From assembly GCA_017386805.1 (NCBI GenBank), contig JAFOGM010000024.1, positions 1 to 12,767 of the forward strand: 12,767 nucleotides of DNA, in the 5' to 3' direction. The notes below the pieces were generated by a model. The model saw only the letters and a program-made list of their open reading frames with translations. It ran no database searches and had not been told where the DNA came from. Below are positions 7,564-12,767 of this stretch, piece after piece. The translations under genes and the position numbers were made by a program. The DNA comes from Bacillota bacterium. Its GTDB lineage: Bacteria > Bacillota > Clostridia > Peptostreptococcales > Anaerovoracaceae. The stretch's first letter is position 1. Each line of letters opens with the position of its first letter.

Positions 7564-8558
7564 TGGAAAAATGGAGCCGCGTAGGAAGCTACCTGGAAAA
7601 ATATGCAGACGATCTGGTCTTTGACCAGTTCCAGGAAGGCTATCTGAAGCGTGAAGGAATTGATGGGTTTATGAAGGATGTACCGGTACCCATGAGCACC
7701 GGCGACGTGGTGGATTTCCACACCCAGAAGGGTCTGGACGTGATGAATGTGGTGAAGAACATGATCCGCATCATCGGGATCAATCCCCAGTTCCCTTATG
7801 TAGAAAGCTATCTGAAGTACATTCAGAAATATTTTGATAAGAACATCGTCGAAGCAGTGATCCGTGACGGTGAAAAGAGAGCCCAGGAAGGAGCTGTGGA
7901 AGAAGCGCTGATCTACTTCCGCGCAGCTTTGATCCTGGATCCCAAGCAGAAATACGCCCGCTACGATTACGGTCTGGCCACTCGAACCCTGGCAGACGCG
8001 GACAGCGATGATGATGCTTACCGTGGAGCCATGAAGGCCGACTCCATCGAAGCCTTTGAACAGCTGTCGGTGGATCATCCGGACTTTGCGCCCACCTATT
8101 ATTATCTGGGTTACATCTACCTGAATATGGGTCTTTATACCAAGGCCCGCCTGGTCTTTGAACTGTTTATGAAGCTGTCCGAAGGAGCGGAAGAAGACTT
8201 CCTGAAAGAACAGCGCACCGAAATCCAGGAGCGCATCCAGCAGCTGATCGAACCGGAAAAGATCGAAGCCGGAATTAACCAGATCCTGACCGGCCATCCG
8301 GAATTCGGGATCACAGCCCTGGAACCTTACGTCGGTGGAAATTACGATCAGTGGTGGCCGCTGCACTATTATCTGGGCGCTGCTTATGCAGAACTGGAAC
8401 AGGTGGACAAGGCCATTGAGCGCTACCTGCGCGTATTACAATTGAATCCCTCCCATGCGGAATCGATGAAAGAACTGGCCGACCTTTATGATGCAAAGGG
8501 CGACGCGGTCATGGGTGAGAAATATAGAAACAAAATCAAACTGGTAAAGGAGAATTGA
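7560..8558 (+). CDS. Tetratricopeptide-repeat (TPR) protein
   Basis: A 332-residue cytoplasmic-looking protein with no signal peptide or membrane segment. TPR-like helical pairs are visible at about 96-142 (GAVEEALIYFRAALILDP), 161-207 (APTYYYLGYIYLNMGLYTKA) and 264-315 (LHYYLGAAYAELEQVDKAIERYLRVLQLNP). The first ~95 residues do not look like TPR and I do not recognise them. Start and upstream stop overlap as ATGA, so expression is tied to the DUF4080 gene. Met2 (7563) could be the true start, and the Shine-Dalgarno is weak. iorA begins 3 nt after the stop. TPR proteins usually mediate protein contacts, so a role in assembling or recruiting the neighbouring enzymes is possible but unproven. 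Confidence 0.87.
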   Translation: MMEKWSRVGSYLEKYADDLVFDQFQEGYLKREGIDGFMKDVPVPMSTGDVVDFHTQKGLDVMNVVKNMIRIIGINPQFPYVESYLKYIQKYFDKNIVEAVIRDGEKRAQEGAVEEALIYFRAALILDPKQKYARYDYGLATRTLADADSDDDAYRGAMKADSIEAFEQLSVDHPDFAPTYYYLGYIYLNMGLYTKARLVFELFMKLSEGAEEDFLKEQRTEIQERIQQLIEPEKIEAGINQILTGHPEFGITALEPYVGGNYDQWWPLHYYLGAAYAELEQVDKAIERYLRVLQLNPSHAESMKELADLYDAKGDAVMGEKYRNKIKLVKEN

Positions 8559-8561
8559 CAG

Positions 8562-10337
8562 ATGAGTAAGAAGCATTTACTGACCGGGAATGAAGCAGTA
8601 GCCAGAGGCGCATACGAAGCGGGTCTGGTGTTCGCTTCTGCATATCCCGGAACACCCAGTACGGAAATCCTGGAAAACATTGCGGAATACAAGGACTCTC
8701 TGTATTGCGAATGGGCTCCCAATGAAAAGGTTGCTTTAGAAGCGGCAATCGGCGCTTCCGTTGCCGGAGGCCGAGCTCTGGCGGCAATGAAGCACGTTGG
8801 CGTCAACGTGGCTGCCGACCCCCTGTTTACCGTAGCATATACCGGTGTCAACGGCGGTCTGGTTCTGGCTGCGGCAGACGATCCGGGCCAGCACAGTTCC
8901 CAGAACGAACAGGATAACAGAAACTACGCTATCGCGGCTCGTCTTCTGATGCTGGAACCCTCCAACAGCCAGGAAGCCAAGGACTTCACCAAGCTGGGCT
9001 TTGAAATGTCTGAGAAGTTCGATATTCCCGTAATGCTGCGTTTGACCACCCGTGTTTGTCACAGCAAGAGCGTTGTGGAATTTGAAGAACGCCAGGAAGT
9101 GGGGGTAAAGCCTTACGAAAAGAACATTCGCAAGTATGTTATGGTTCCGGCCAACGCAAAGGTAAAGCGTGCACATCTGGAAGATGTGATCAAGGCTATG
9201 ACCGAATACTCCAACACCTGTGAAATCAATAAAGAAGAAATCAACGGTACCGAAATCGGCGTCATCTCTGCCGGTGTTGCGTACCAGTATGCCAAGGACG
9301 TCTTCGGTCCGGAAGCTTCCTATCTGAAGCTGGGTCTGACCTGGCCGATGCCCATGGAAAAGATCAAGGCCTTCGCTTCCAAGGTGAAGAAGCTGTACGT
9401 CATCGAAGAAATGGATCCCTACATGGAACGCCAGATCAAGGAAGCCGGCATCGAAGTCATCGGTAAGGAAGTGATTCCTACCTACGACGAACTGAATGCG
9501 GACATCGTGAGAAAGGCAGTCTTCGGCATCGAAGCTCCCACTCTGACTTCCGAAAAGGCAGCAGTCGTAAGACCGCCTGCGCTGTGCGCAGGTTGCCCGC
9601 ACAGAGGCTTCTATTACGCTCTGACCAAGAGAAAGGACATCATGGTCACCGGCGACATCGGTTGTTACACCCTGGGCGCAGCTGCTCCGCTGATGGCTCT
9701 GGATACCACCGTATGCATGGGTGCCTCCATCAGTATGGGCCACGGCGCAGCCAAGGTCTTCAAGGCTGCTGGCTCTGACAAGAAGGTCGTAGCTGTCATC
9801 GGCGACTCCACCTTCTTCCACTCCGGTATCACCAGCTTGATGGACGTTACCTATAATAAGGGCGCATCCGTATCCGTGATCCTGGATAACAGAATCACCG
9901 GTATGACCGGCCACCAGCAGAATCCCGGTACCGGCCTGACCCTCATGGGCGAGCCCACCGTGGAAGTGGATATCCCGCTGCTGTGCGAAGCCATCGGTAT
10001 GAAGAAGGAAAATATCTACACGGTAAATCCGCTGCAACTGGATGAAGTAGGTGCTGTTTTAGACGAAGCGTTAGCGAAGGAAGAACCCTGCGTGATCATC
10101 ACCAAGTGGCCCTGTGTACTGAAGAAGTTCACTCAGGAAGACAAGGAACGTTTCGACCTGGCTCCCAAGAAGTGTGAAATCGATCAGGACAAGTGCAGAA
10201 AGTGTAAGATGTGCGTGAAGACTGGCTGCCCGGCGATTCTGGTAGGCGAACAGATCACCATCAACAAGAATTCCTGCGTTGGCTGTACCGTATGTGCACA
10301 GGTATGTCCCTTCGATGCAATCAAGGAGGTAAAGTAG
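8562..10337 (+). CDS. iorA: Indolepyruvate:ferredoxin oxidoreductase, alpha subunit
   Basis: A 591-residue protein, normal for IorA. With IorB it oxidatively decarboxylates indolepyruvate and other aryl-2-oxoacids from aromatic amino-acid transamination to aryl-acetyl-CoA, reducing ferredoxin. The ATG at 8562 follows AAAGGAGA. The N-terminal pyrimidine domain has GNEAVARGAYEAG and YPGTPSTEI. The C-terminal half has the thiamine diphosphate region GDIGCYTLGA and GDSTFFHSG..DNRITGMTGH. The last ~50 residues carry two ferredoxin-type clusters: C545, C548, C551 and C556 (CRKCKMC then TGCP, spacing Cx2Cx2Cx4CP, usual for IorA), and C572, C575, C578 and C582. The oxygen-sensitive clusters fit an anaerobe. 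No phenylacetate-CoA ligase gene, a frequent neighbour, is present in the window. Confidence 0.96.
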   Translation: MSKKHLLTGNEAVARGAYEAGLVFASAYPGTPSTEILENIAEYKDSLYCEWAPNEKVALEAAIGASVAGGRALAAMKHVGVNVAADPLFTVAYTGVNGGLVLAAADDPGQHSSQNEQDNRNYAIAARLLMLEPSNSQEAKDFTKLGFEMSEKFDIPVMLRLTTRVCHSKSVVEFEERQEVGVKPYEKNIRKYVMVPANAKVKRAHLEDVIKAMTEYSNTCEINKEEINGTEIGVISAGVAYQYAKDVFGPEASYLKLGLTWPMPMEKIKAFASKVKKLYVIEEMDPYMERQIKEAGIEVIGKEVIPTYDELNADIVRKAVFGIEAPTLTSEKAAVVRPPALCAGCPHRGFYYALTKRKDIMVTGDIGCYTLGAAAPLMALDTTVCMGASISMGHGAAKVFKAAGSDKKVVAVIGDSTFFHSGITSLMDVTYNKGASVSVILDNRITGMTGHQQNPGTGLTLMGEPTVEVDIPLLCEAIGMKKENIYTVNPLQLDEVGAVLDEALAKEEPCVIITKWPCVLKKFTQEDKERFDLAPKKCEIDQDKCRKCKMCVKTGCPAILVGEQITINKNSCVGCTVCAQVCPFDAIKEVK

Positions 10338-10338
10338 G

Positions 10339-10911
10339 ATGGAAACCAAGAATATATTACTGGTAGGCGTTGGCGGTCAGGGTACCATCCTGGCAAGTAA
10401 GATCCTGTCCATGGGACTTCTGGAAGCGGGCTACGATGTAAAGATGTCCGAAATCCACGGGATGTCCCAGAGAGGCGGTAACGTAAGTACCCAGATCCGT
10501 TTCGGTGAAAAGGTGTACTCTCCCATCATTGGTAAGGGCGAAGCTGACATCATTGTCGCTTTCGAAACCATGGAAGCGCTGCGCTGGATCGAATACTTAA
10601 AGATCGGCGGTAAGATGGTGATCAACGATCATGAGATCCCCTCCGTTCCCATTCAGATGGGTGTGGCAGAATATCCCCAGGGTATCCTGGAAGAACTGAA
10701 GTCCAAGGCAGACGTATCCGTGTTCAAGGCAAGCGAAATTGCTGAAGAACTGGGCAACGCAAAGACCATGAACATCGTTCTGTTAGGTGCACTGGTGAAG
10801 GCGCTGAACATGCCCCAGATCGACTGGGAACAGACCATCCGCGATAACGTAAAGAAGGGCTTTGAAGACATCAACATCAAGGCTTTCAGAGCCGGCGCGG
10901 AACAGGTGTAA
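10339..10911 (+). CDS. iorB: Indolepyruvate:ferredoxin oxidoreductase, beta subunit
   Basis: A 190-residue protein, the usual IorB length, of the pyruvate/ketoisovalerate oxidoreductase gamma-type fold. It starts 1 nt after the iorA stop, with GGAGG (10325-10329) inside the end of iorA. Family features are the N-terminal NILLVGVGGQGTILASKIL (residues 5-23), the EIHGMSQRGGNVSTQIRFG block (38-56, contact region with the alpha subunit and thiamine diphosphate), and GEADIIVAFE. It completes the heteromeric enzyme with IorA. A strong terminator follows 28 nt after the stop, so iorB is the last gene of the unit. Confidence 0.95.
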   Translation: METKNILLVGVGGQGTILASKILSMGLLEAGYDVKMSEIHGMSQRGGNVSTQIRFGEKVYSPIIGKGEADIIVAFETMEALRWIEYLKIGGKMVINDHEIPSVPIQMGVAEYPQGILEELKSKADVSVFKASEIAEELGNAKTMNIVLLGALVKALNMPQIDWEQTIRDNVKKGFEDINIKAFRAGAEQV

Positions 10912-10939
10912 GGCTGTAAAATTGAAATAGGGAAAAAGG

Positions 10940-10968
10940 AAGCGGGAGGCTGTGGCCTCCCGCTTTTT
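10940..10968 (+). terminator. Rho-independent terminator after iorB
   Basis: GCGGGAGGC (10942-10950) pairs perfectly with GCCTCCCGC (10955-10963) around a TGTG loop. AA before the stem also pairs with the start of the TTTTT tail (10964-10968). It insulates the A+T-rich module downstream from the iorAB transcript. Confidence 0.92.
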
Positions 10969-10996
10969 CGTAAAAGGAGACGATGTCGGATCATTA

Positions 10997-11025
10997 TTGA
11001 CAAACTAATACTGCGGTATTACAAT
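10997..11025 (+). promoter_or_regulatory. Promoter of the DUF3990/Xre module
   Basis: TTGACA (10997-11002, perfect -35) and TACAAT (11020-11025) are separated by exactly 17 bp. Transcription would start near 11032, giving a ~40-nt leader. This is the strongest promoter match in the window. Its spacer and the first bases of its -10 are covered by a palindromic operator, so strong transcription held down by a repressor is expected. Confidence 0.85.
11006..11021 (+). promoter_or_regulatory. Palindromic operator 1 (TAATACTGCGGTATTA)
   Basis: A perfect 6-bp dyad TAATAC/GTATTA around TGCG, lying in the promoter spacer and covering the first two bases of the -10. A bound protein would block RNA polymerase. 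The near-copy at 11036-11051 argues that it is a real binding site. The Xre-type protein encoded second in this module is the likely ligand, by analogy with autoregulated toxin-antitoxin operons. Confidence 0.72.
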
Positions 11026-11035
11026 AAATATAAGG

Positions 11036-11051
11036 TAATGCTGTGGTATTA
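11036..11051 (+). promoter_or_regulatory. Palindromic operator 2 (TAATGCTGTGGTATTA)
   Basis: It matches operator 1 at 14 of 16 positions and begins exactly 30 bp later, about three helical turns, so both sites present roughly the same DNA face. It lies just after the predicted transcription start, between promoter and ribosome binding site. The paired arrangement suggests cooperative repressor binding. Confidence 0.7.
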
Positions 11052-11071
11052 TATTTTGGGGAGAGTGTTTT

Positions 11072-11773
11072 ATGAAAAGAGATTTGATTGTGTATCATGG
11101 ATCTCAGCAAATTGTTGAGACTCCAACGTTTGGAGTGGGGAAGAAATATAATGATTATGGGTGTGGATTCTACTGTACAGAGAACAATGAACTTGCGAAA
11201 GAATGGGCTTGCCCGGTAAAAAACGATGGATATTCCAATCGATACATTTTGCATTTGGATGGAATGAACGTTATGCATTTGACCCGAGGAGAATTCAACA
11301 TCCTCAACTGGCTGGCAATTTTGCTTCAAAATCGAAAGTTTGACATCACATCGCCTGTTGGGAATGCGGCGAGAGAGTTCCTGCTTTCCAGATTTCTGCC
11401 GGATATCACGGGAGTGGATTTGCTGATCGGCTATCGGGCGGATGATTCTTATTTCTCCTTTGCGGAAGATTTTGTGAACAATACGATTTCTCTGCGGGAC
11501 TTGGATTGCGCTATGCGGTTAGGAACATTGGGGGAGCAGGTTGTATTGCTTTCTGAACGAGCATTTCAAAAAATAGAGTTTACCGGATATGAAGTGGCAG
11601 ATTACAGAGAATACTATTTCAAGCGGGCAGAACGGGATAAAAATGCGAGAACGTCGTATTTTGATCAAAAGAAGAACTTGCTTCAGCTGAAAGACGACCT
11701 TTTCGTATTGGATATTATAAGAGAGGATATGAACCATGACGATCCACGCTTACAGTCAATTATACTTGAGTAA
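11072..11773 (+). CDS. DUF3990-type ADP-ribosyltransferase-like protein, probable toxin
   Basis: A 233-residue protein. The ATG at 11072 follows GGGGAG (11058-11063) with an 8-nt spacer. DUF3990 hallmarks are YHGS near the start (Y8, H9), the YGCGFYCTENNELAKEWA block (G30, G32, F33, Y34, T36), DLLIGYRADDSYF (116-128) and a late GEQVVLLSERAF (154-165). DUF3990 is placed with the ADP-ribosyltransferase fold. In that fold, H9, Y34 and E155 or Q156 would be the NAD-binding and catalytic positions; assigning them here is inference. There is no signal peptide or membrane segment, so it should act inside the cell, modifying a target or consuming NAD. The last 38 nt overlap the helix-turn-helix gene in another frame. 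Base composition is clearly more A+T-rich than iorAB. The toxin role comes from fold plus context and no target is known. Confidence 0.78.
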   Translation: MKRDLIVYHGSQQIVETPTFGVGKKYNDYGCGFYCTENNELAKEWACPVKNDGYSNRYILHLDGMNVMHLTRGEFNILNWLAILLQNRKFDITSPVGNAAREFLLSRFLPDITGVDLLIGYRADDSYFSFAEDFVNNTISLRDLDCAMRLGTLGEQVVLLSERAFQKIEFTGYEVADYREYYFKRAERDKNARTSYFDQKKNLLQLKDDLFVLDIIREDMNHDDPRLQSIILE

Positions 11774-12368
11774 AGCTTCCCGCACCGTTGGGAATATGCT
11801 GCATGATGCGGTGTATGAATTCGGAATCGATGGCGGAGCGTTTCTGAAACGATTCATTCAATCCGATGTTGCGGAACAATTTGAACACGGAAATCCGAAA
11901 TATATTGCGGGGAAAAGCGGTTTGGAAGTGTTCCTGGAAGTAATGGAAAAAACTACGGGATTTGAGATGGTTTCGGAACCGGTGAAAAGTTATGATCGAA
12001 GTCCTGAATACTGGGTGGGATGGATGATTACACATTATCAGTGGTATTCGGGTCGTTCCTTTAAAAGCATTCTGGATGTGGTTCCTTACGAGGAATTGCT
12101 GGGACTATATGGTACACTTCACGAAGCTGATATTCAGAAGAGTTATGAAGTAATGGATGATCACTTTAAGAATGGGGAAAGTAAATTGAAAGCGATCCGT
12201 AAAAGATGCGGGATAACACAAGAAACTCTGGCGAACGAATCTGGTGTTTCGTTGAATACCATCCGGGCCTACGAGCGGAAAAGCAAAGATTTGAACAAGG
12301 CACAGTTTGATATCATAATGAAGCTTTCCAAAGCTTTGAAGTGTGAAGTCTATGAACTTCTGGATTGA
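11736..12368 (+). CDS. Xre-family HTH protein with novel N-terminal domain, probable antitoxin and repressor
   Basis: A 210-residue protein starting inside the toxin gene (38-nt overlap), with GAGAGGAT about 9 nt before the ATG, so translation is probably coupled. Residues 1-130 form a domain without an assigned function that I recognise only as recurring in gut Firmicutes. It has AYSQLYLSKASRTVGNM, a VAEQFEHGNPKYIAGKSG motif (45-62) and an aromatic-rich YWVGWMITHYQWYSGRSF segment (92-109). Residues 149-210 are a standard Xre/Cro helix-turn-helix (AIRKRCGITQETLANESGV, then SLNTIRAYER as recognition helix). The expected job is to neutralise the neighbour through the N-terminal domain and repress the operon at the two palindromes. 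This inverts the RES-Xre antitoxin layout, where the DNA-binding part comes first. A plain regulator of a non-toxic enzyme remains possible. Confidence 0.8.
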   Translation: MTIHAYSQLYLSKASRTVGNMLHDAVYEFGIDGGAFLKRFIQSDVAEQFEHGNPKYIAGKSGLEVFLEVMEKTTGFEMVSEPVKSYDRSPEYWVGWMITHYQWYSGRSFKSILDVVPYEELLGLYGTLHEADIQKSYEVMDDHFKNGESKLKAIRKRCGITQETLANESGVSLNTIRAYERKSKDLNKAQFDIIMKLSKALKCEVYELLD

Positions 12369-12395
12369 TGAAATTGACCGAGCGATGATATGACG

Positions 12396-12425
12396 GCGGG
12401 AGGAATTCGTTCCTCTCGCTTTTTT
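12396..12425 (+). terminator. Rho-independent terminator after the HTH gene
   Basis: GCGGGAGGAA (12396-12405) pairs with TTCCTCTCGC (12410-12419), with one G-U wobble, around a TTCG tetraloop, followed by TTTTTT (12420-12425). It ends the two-gene module 27 nt after the HTH stop. The outer stem and tail closely resemble the terminator after iorB. Confidence 0.92.
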
Positions 12426-12510
12426 GGTATTTTCATCCTGAACTGAACATATAGTGTATAAAAGATCACGCGAGGGGAAGGATAATCACAGAGAAATCGG
12501 AGGTGCTGTG

Positions 12511-12642
12511 ATGAATCCTGAAAAAAGTGTACTGCGCATTGGTGAAGAAACACCGGTGAAGAAATTCGAAACCTTTCCCTTGGCGAATCAGGCGGTGATC
12601 AGTGACGAAGGGGATACTGCGATCCCTACGGTTGAGGCATGA
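12511..12642 (+). CDS. Small ORF, 43 codons, function unknown
   Basis: An ATG at 12511 follows a consensus GGAGG (12499-12503) with a 7-nt spacer, which is better than most genes here, so translation is plausible. The frame is open further upstream to an ATG at 12454, but the Shine-Dalgarno favours 12511. The product (MNPEKSVLRIGEETPVKKF...AIPTVEA) is charged, has no cysteines and no membrane segment, and matches no family I know. Its end overlaps the broken minus-strand VirD4 fragment in the region where that fragment loses similarity. It may therefore be the truncated 5' end of a longer mobile-element gene instead of a complete small protein. The preceding stretch 12426-12510 holds no convincing promoter, only TATAGT and TATAAA at 12450-12462 without a well-spaced -35. 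Confidence 0.42.
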   Translation: MNPEKSVLRIGEETPVKKFETFPLANQAVISDEGDTAIPTVEA

Positions 12643-12767
12643 AGTATTTGGATGAGTCTTCTTCGGGCATGATAATGAAAATAGCAGACTTTTCTGCACA
12701 GAATTTCTCGGCGTCAATCTCGGTATCATTACAGAGAATTGTTTCAAGTTCGGAGTCAAGGAATGCA
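12626..12767 (-). pseudogene. Fragment of a VirD4/TraG-type conjugative coupling ATPase
   Basis: Read on the minus strand from the window edge, frame GCA TTC CTT gives AFLDSELETILCNDTEID, then AEKFCAEKSAIFIIMPEED and SSKYFM before PQP and a TAG (12626-12628). The pattern ILCNDTEID, then EK-AIFI-MPEED, then KYFM matches the segment of VirD4/TraG/PcfC coupling proteins that precedes the long helix leading to Walker B. These proteins are hexameric inner-membrane ATPases that feed DNA to type IV secretion channels. Here the similarity ends at about 12635-12640, where ~200 more residues would be expected, so the gene is truncated at its 3' side. Its 5' part lies beyond the window. The call is from remembered family patterns over ~43 residues. 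Confidence 0.62.

Noticed and set aside
8736..10037. Long minus-strand open frame (433 codons) across iorA
   Set aside because: It lies entirely opposite an unmistakable iorA and has low-complexity, histidine-, glycine- and aspartate-rich composition typical of the reverse of GAA/AAG/GGC-biased codons, with no family motif.
12426..12510. Possible promoter before the 43-codon ORF (TATAGT, TATAAA)
   Set aside because: No -35-like hexamer at 16-18 bp from either candidate. TTTTCA at 12430 gives spacers of 14 or 21 bp.
12611..12626. GGGATACTGCGATCCC, which contains the ATACTGCG core of operator 1
   Set aside because: The arms (GGGAT/ATCCC) differ from TAAT/ATTA, it lies inside an ORF away from any promoter, and the shared core is only 8 bp. 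Probably coincidence.
12466..12759. Minus-strand open frame of 97 codons overlapping the VirD4 fragment
   Set aside because: It is in a different frame from the coupling-protein similarity, and its product has no recognisable pattern. The neighbouring frame explains the region better.
1..12767. CRISPR array, tRNA, rRNA, insertion sequence or riboswitch
   Set aside because: No regularly spaced repeats, cloverleaf or CCA-ended structures, transposase motifs or known aptamer patterns were seen on either strand.

Overview
The window looks like the chromosome of a strictly anaerobic, amino-acid-fermenting member of the Firmicutes, probably class Clostridia. The evidence is a ZapA-like coiled-coil gene directly before mutS2, an oxygen-sensitive indolepyruvate:ferredoxin oxidoreductase, two radical SAM enzymes, a DUF523/TudS-type iron-sulfur protein, and strong AGGAGG-type ribosome binding sites. 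A narrower placement (for example the Anaerovoracaceae) is only a guess.

Positions 2-5930 hold a tightly packed plus-strand housekeeping unit: the 3' part of a zapA-like gene, mutS2, a DUF523 (TudS-like) gene, argS, and a radical SAM gene with an unusual Cx4Cx2C cysteine motif. Genes overlap or lie within about 20 nt of each other, and the unit ends at a hairpin terminator at 5900-5930.

Positions 5931-10968 hold a second unit with its own well-formed promoter (5934-5962) and a short, possibly structured leader. It encodes a B12-binding-type radical SAM protein (DUF4080), a TPR protein whose start overlaps the previous stop (ATGA), then iorA and iorB. It ends at a strong terminator (10940-10968). 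iorAB oxidises aryl-2-oxoacids from aromatic amino acids to acyl-CoA with reduction of ferredoxin. Why a DUF4080 enzyme and a TPR protein travel with it is unknown.

Positions 10969-12425 hold a visibly more A+T-rich two-gene module with its own TTGACA/TACAAT promoter, two near-identical palindromic operators exactly 30 bp apart, and its own terminator. The first gene is a DUF3990-type protein (ADP-ribosyltransferase-like). The second overlaps it by 38 nt and carries an uncharacterised N-terminal domain followed by a C-terminal Xre-type helix-turn-helix. I read this as a toxin-first toxin-antitoxin module with autorepression. It is the most likely undescribed system in the window. The terminators on either side of it have almost the same stem.

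Positions 12426-12767 hold a 43-codon plus-strand ORF with a very good ribosome binding site and, on the minus strand, a broken piece of a VirD4/TraG-type conjugative coupling ATPase that stops abruptly near 12640. This indicates a decayed integrative element beside the module and supports horizontal arrival. No rRNA, tRNA, CRISPR array or insertion sequence was seen.
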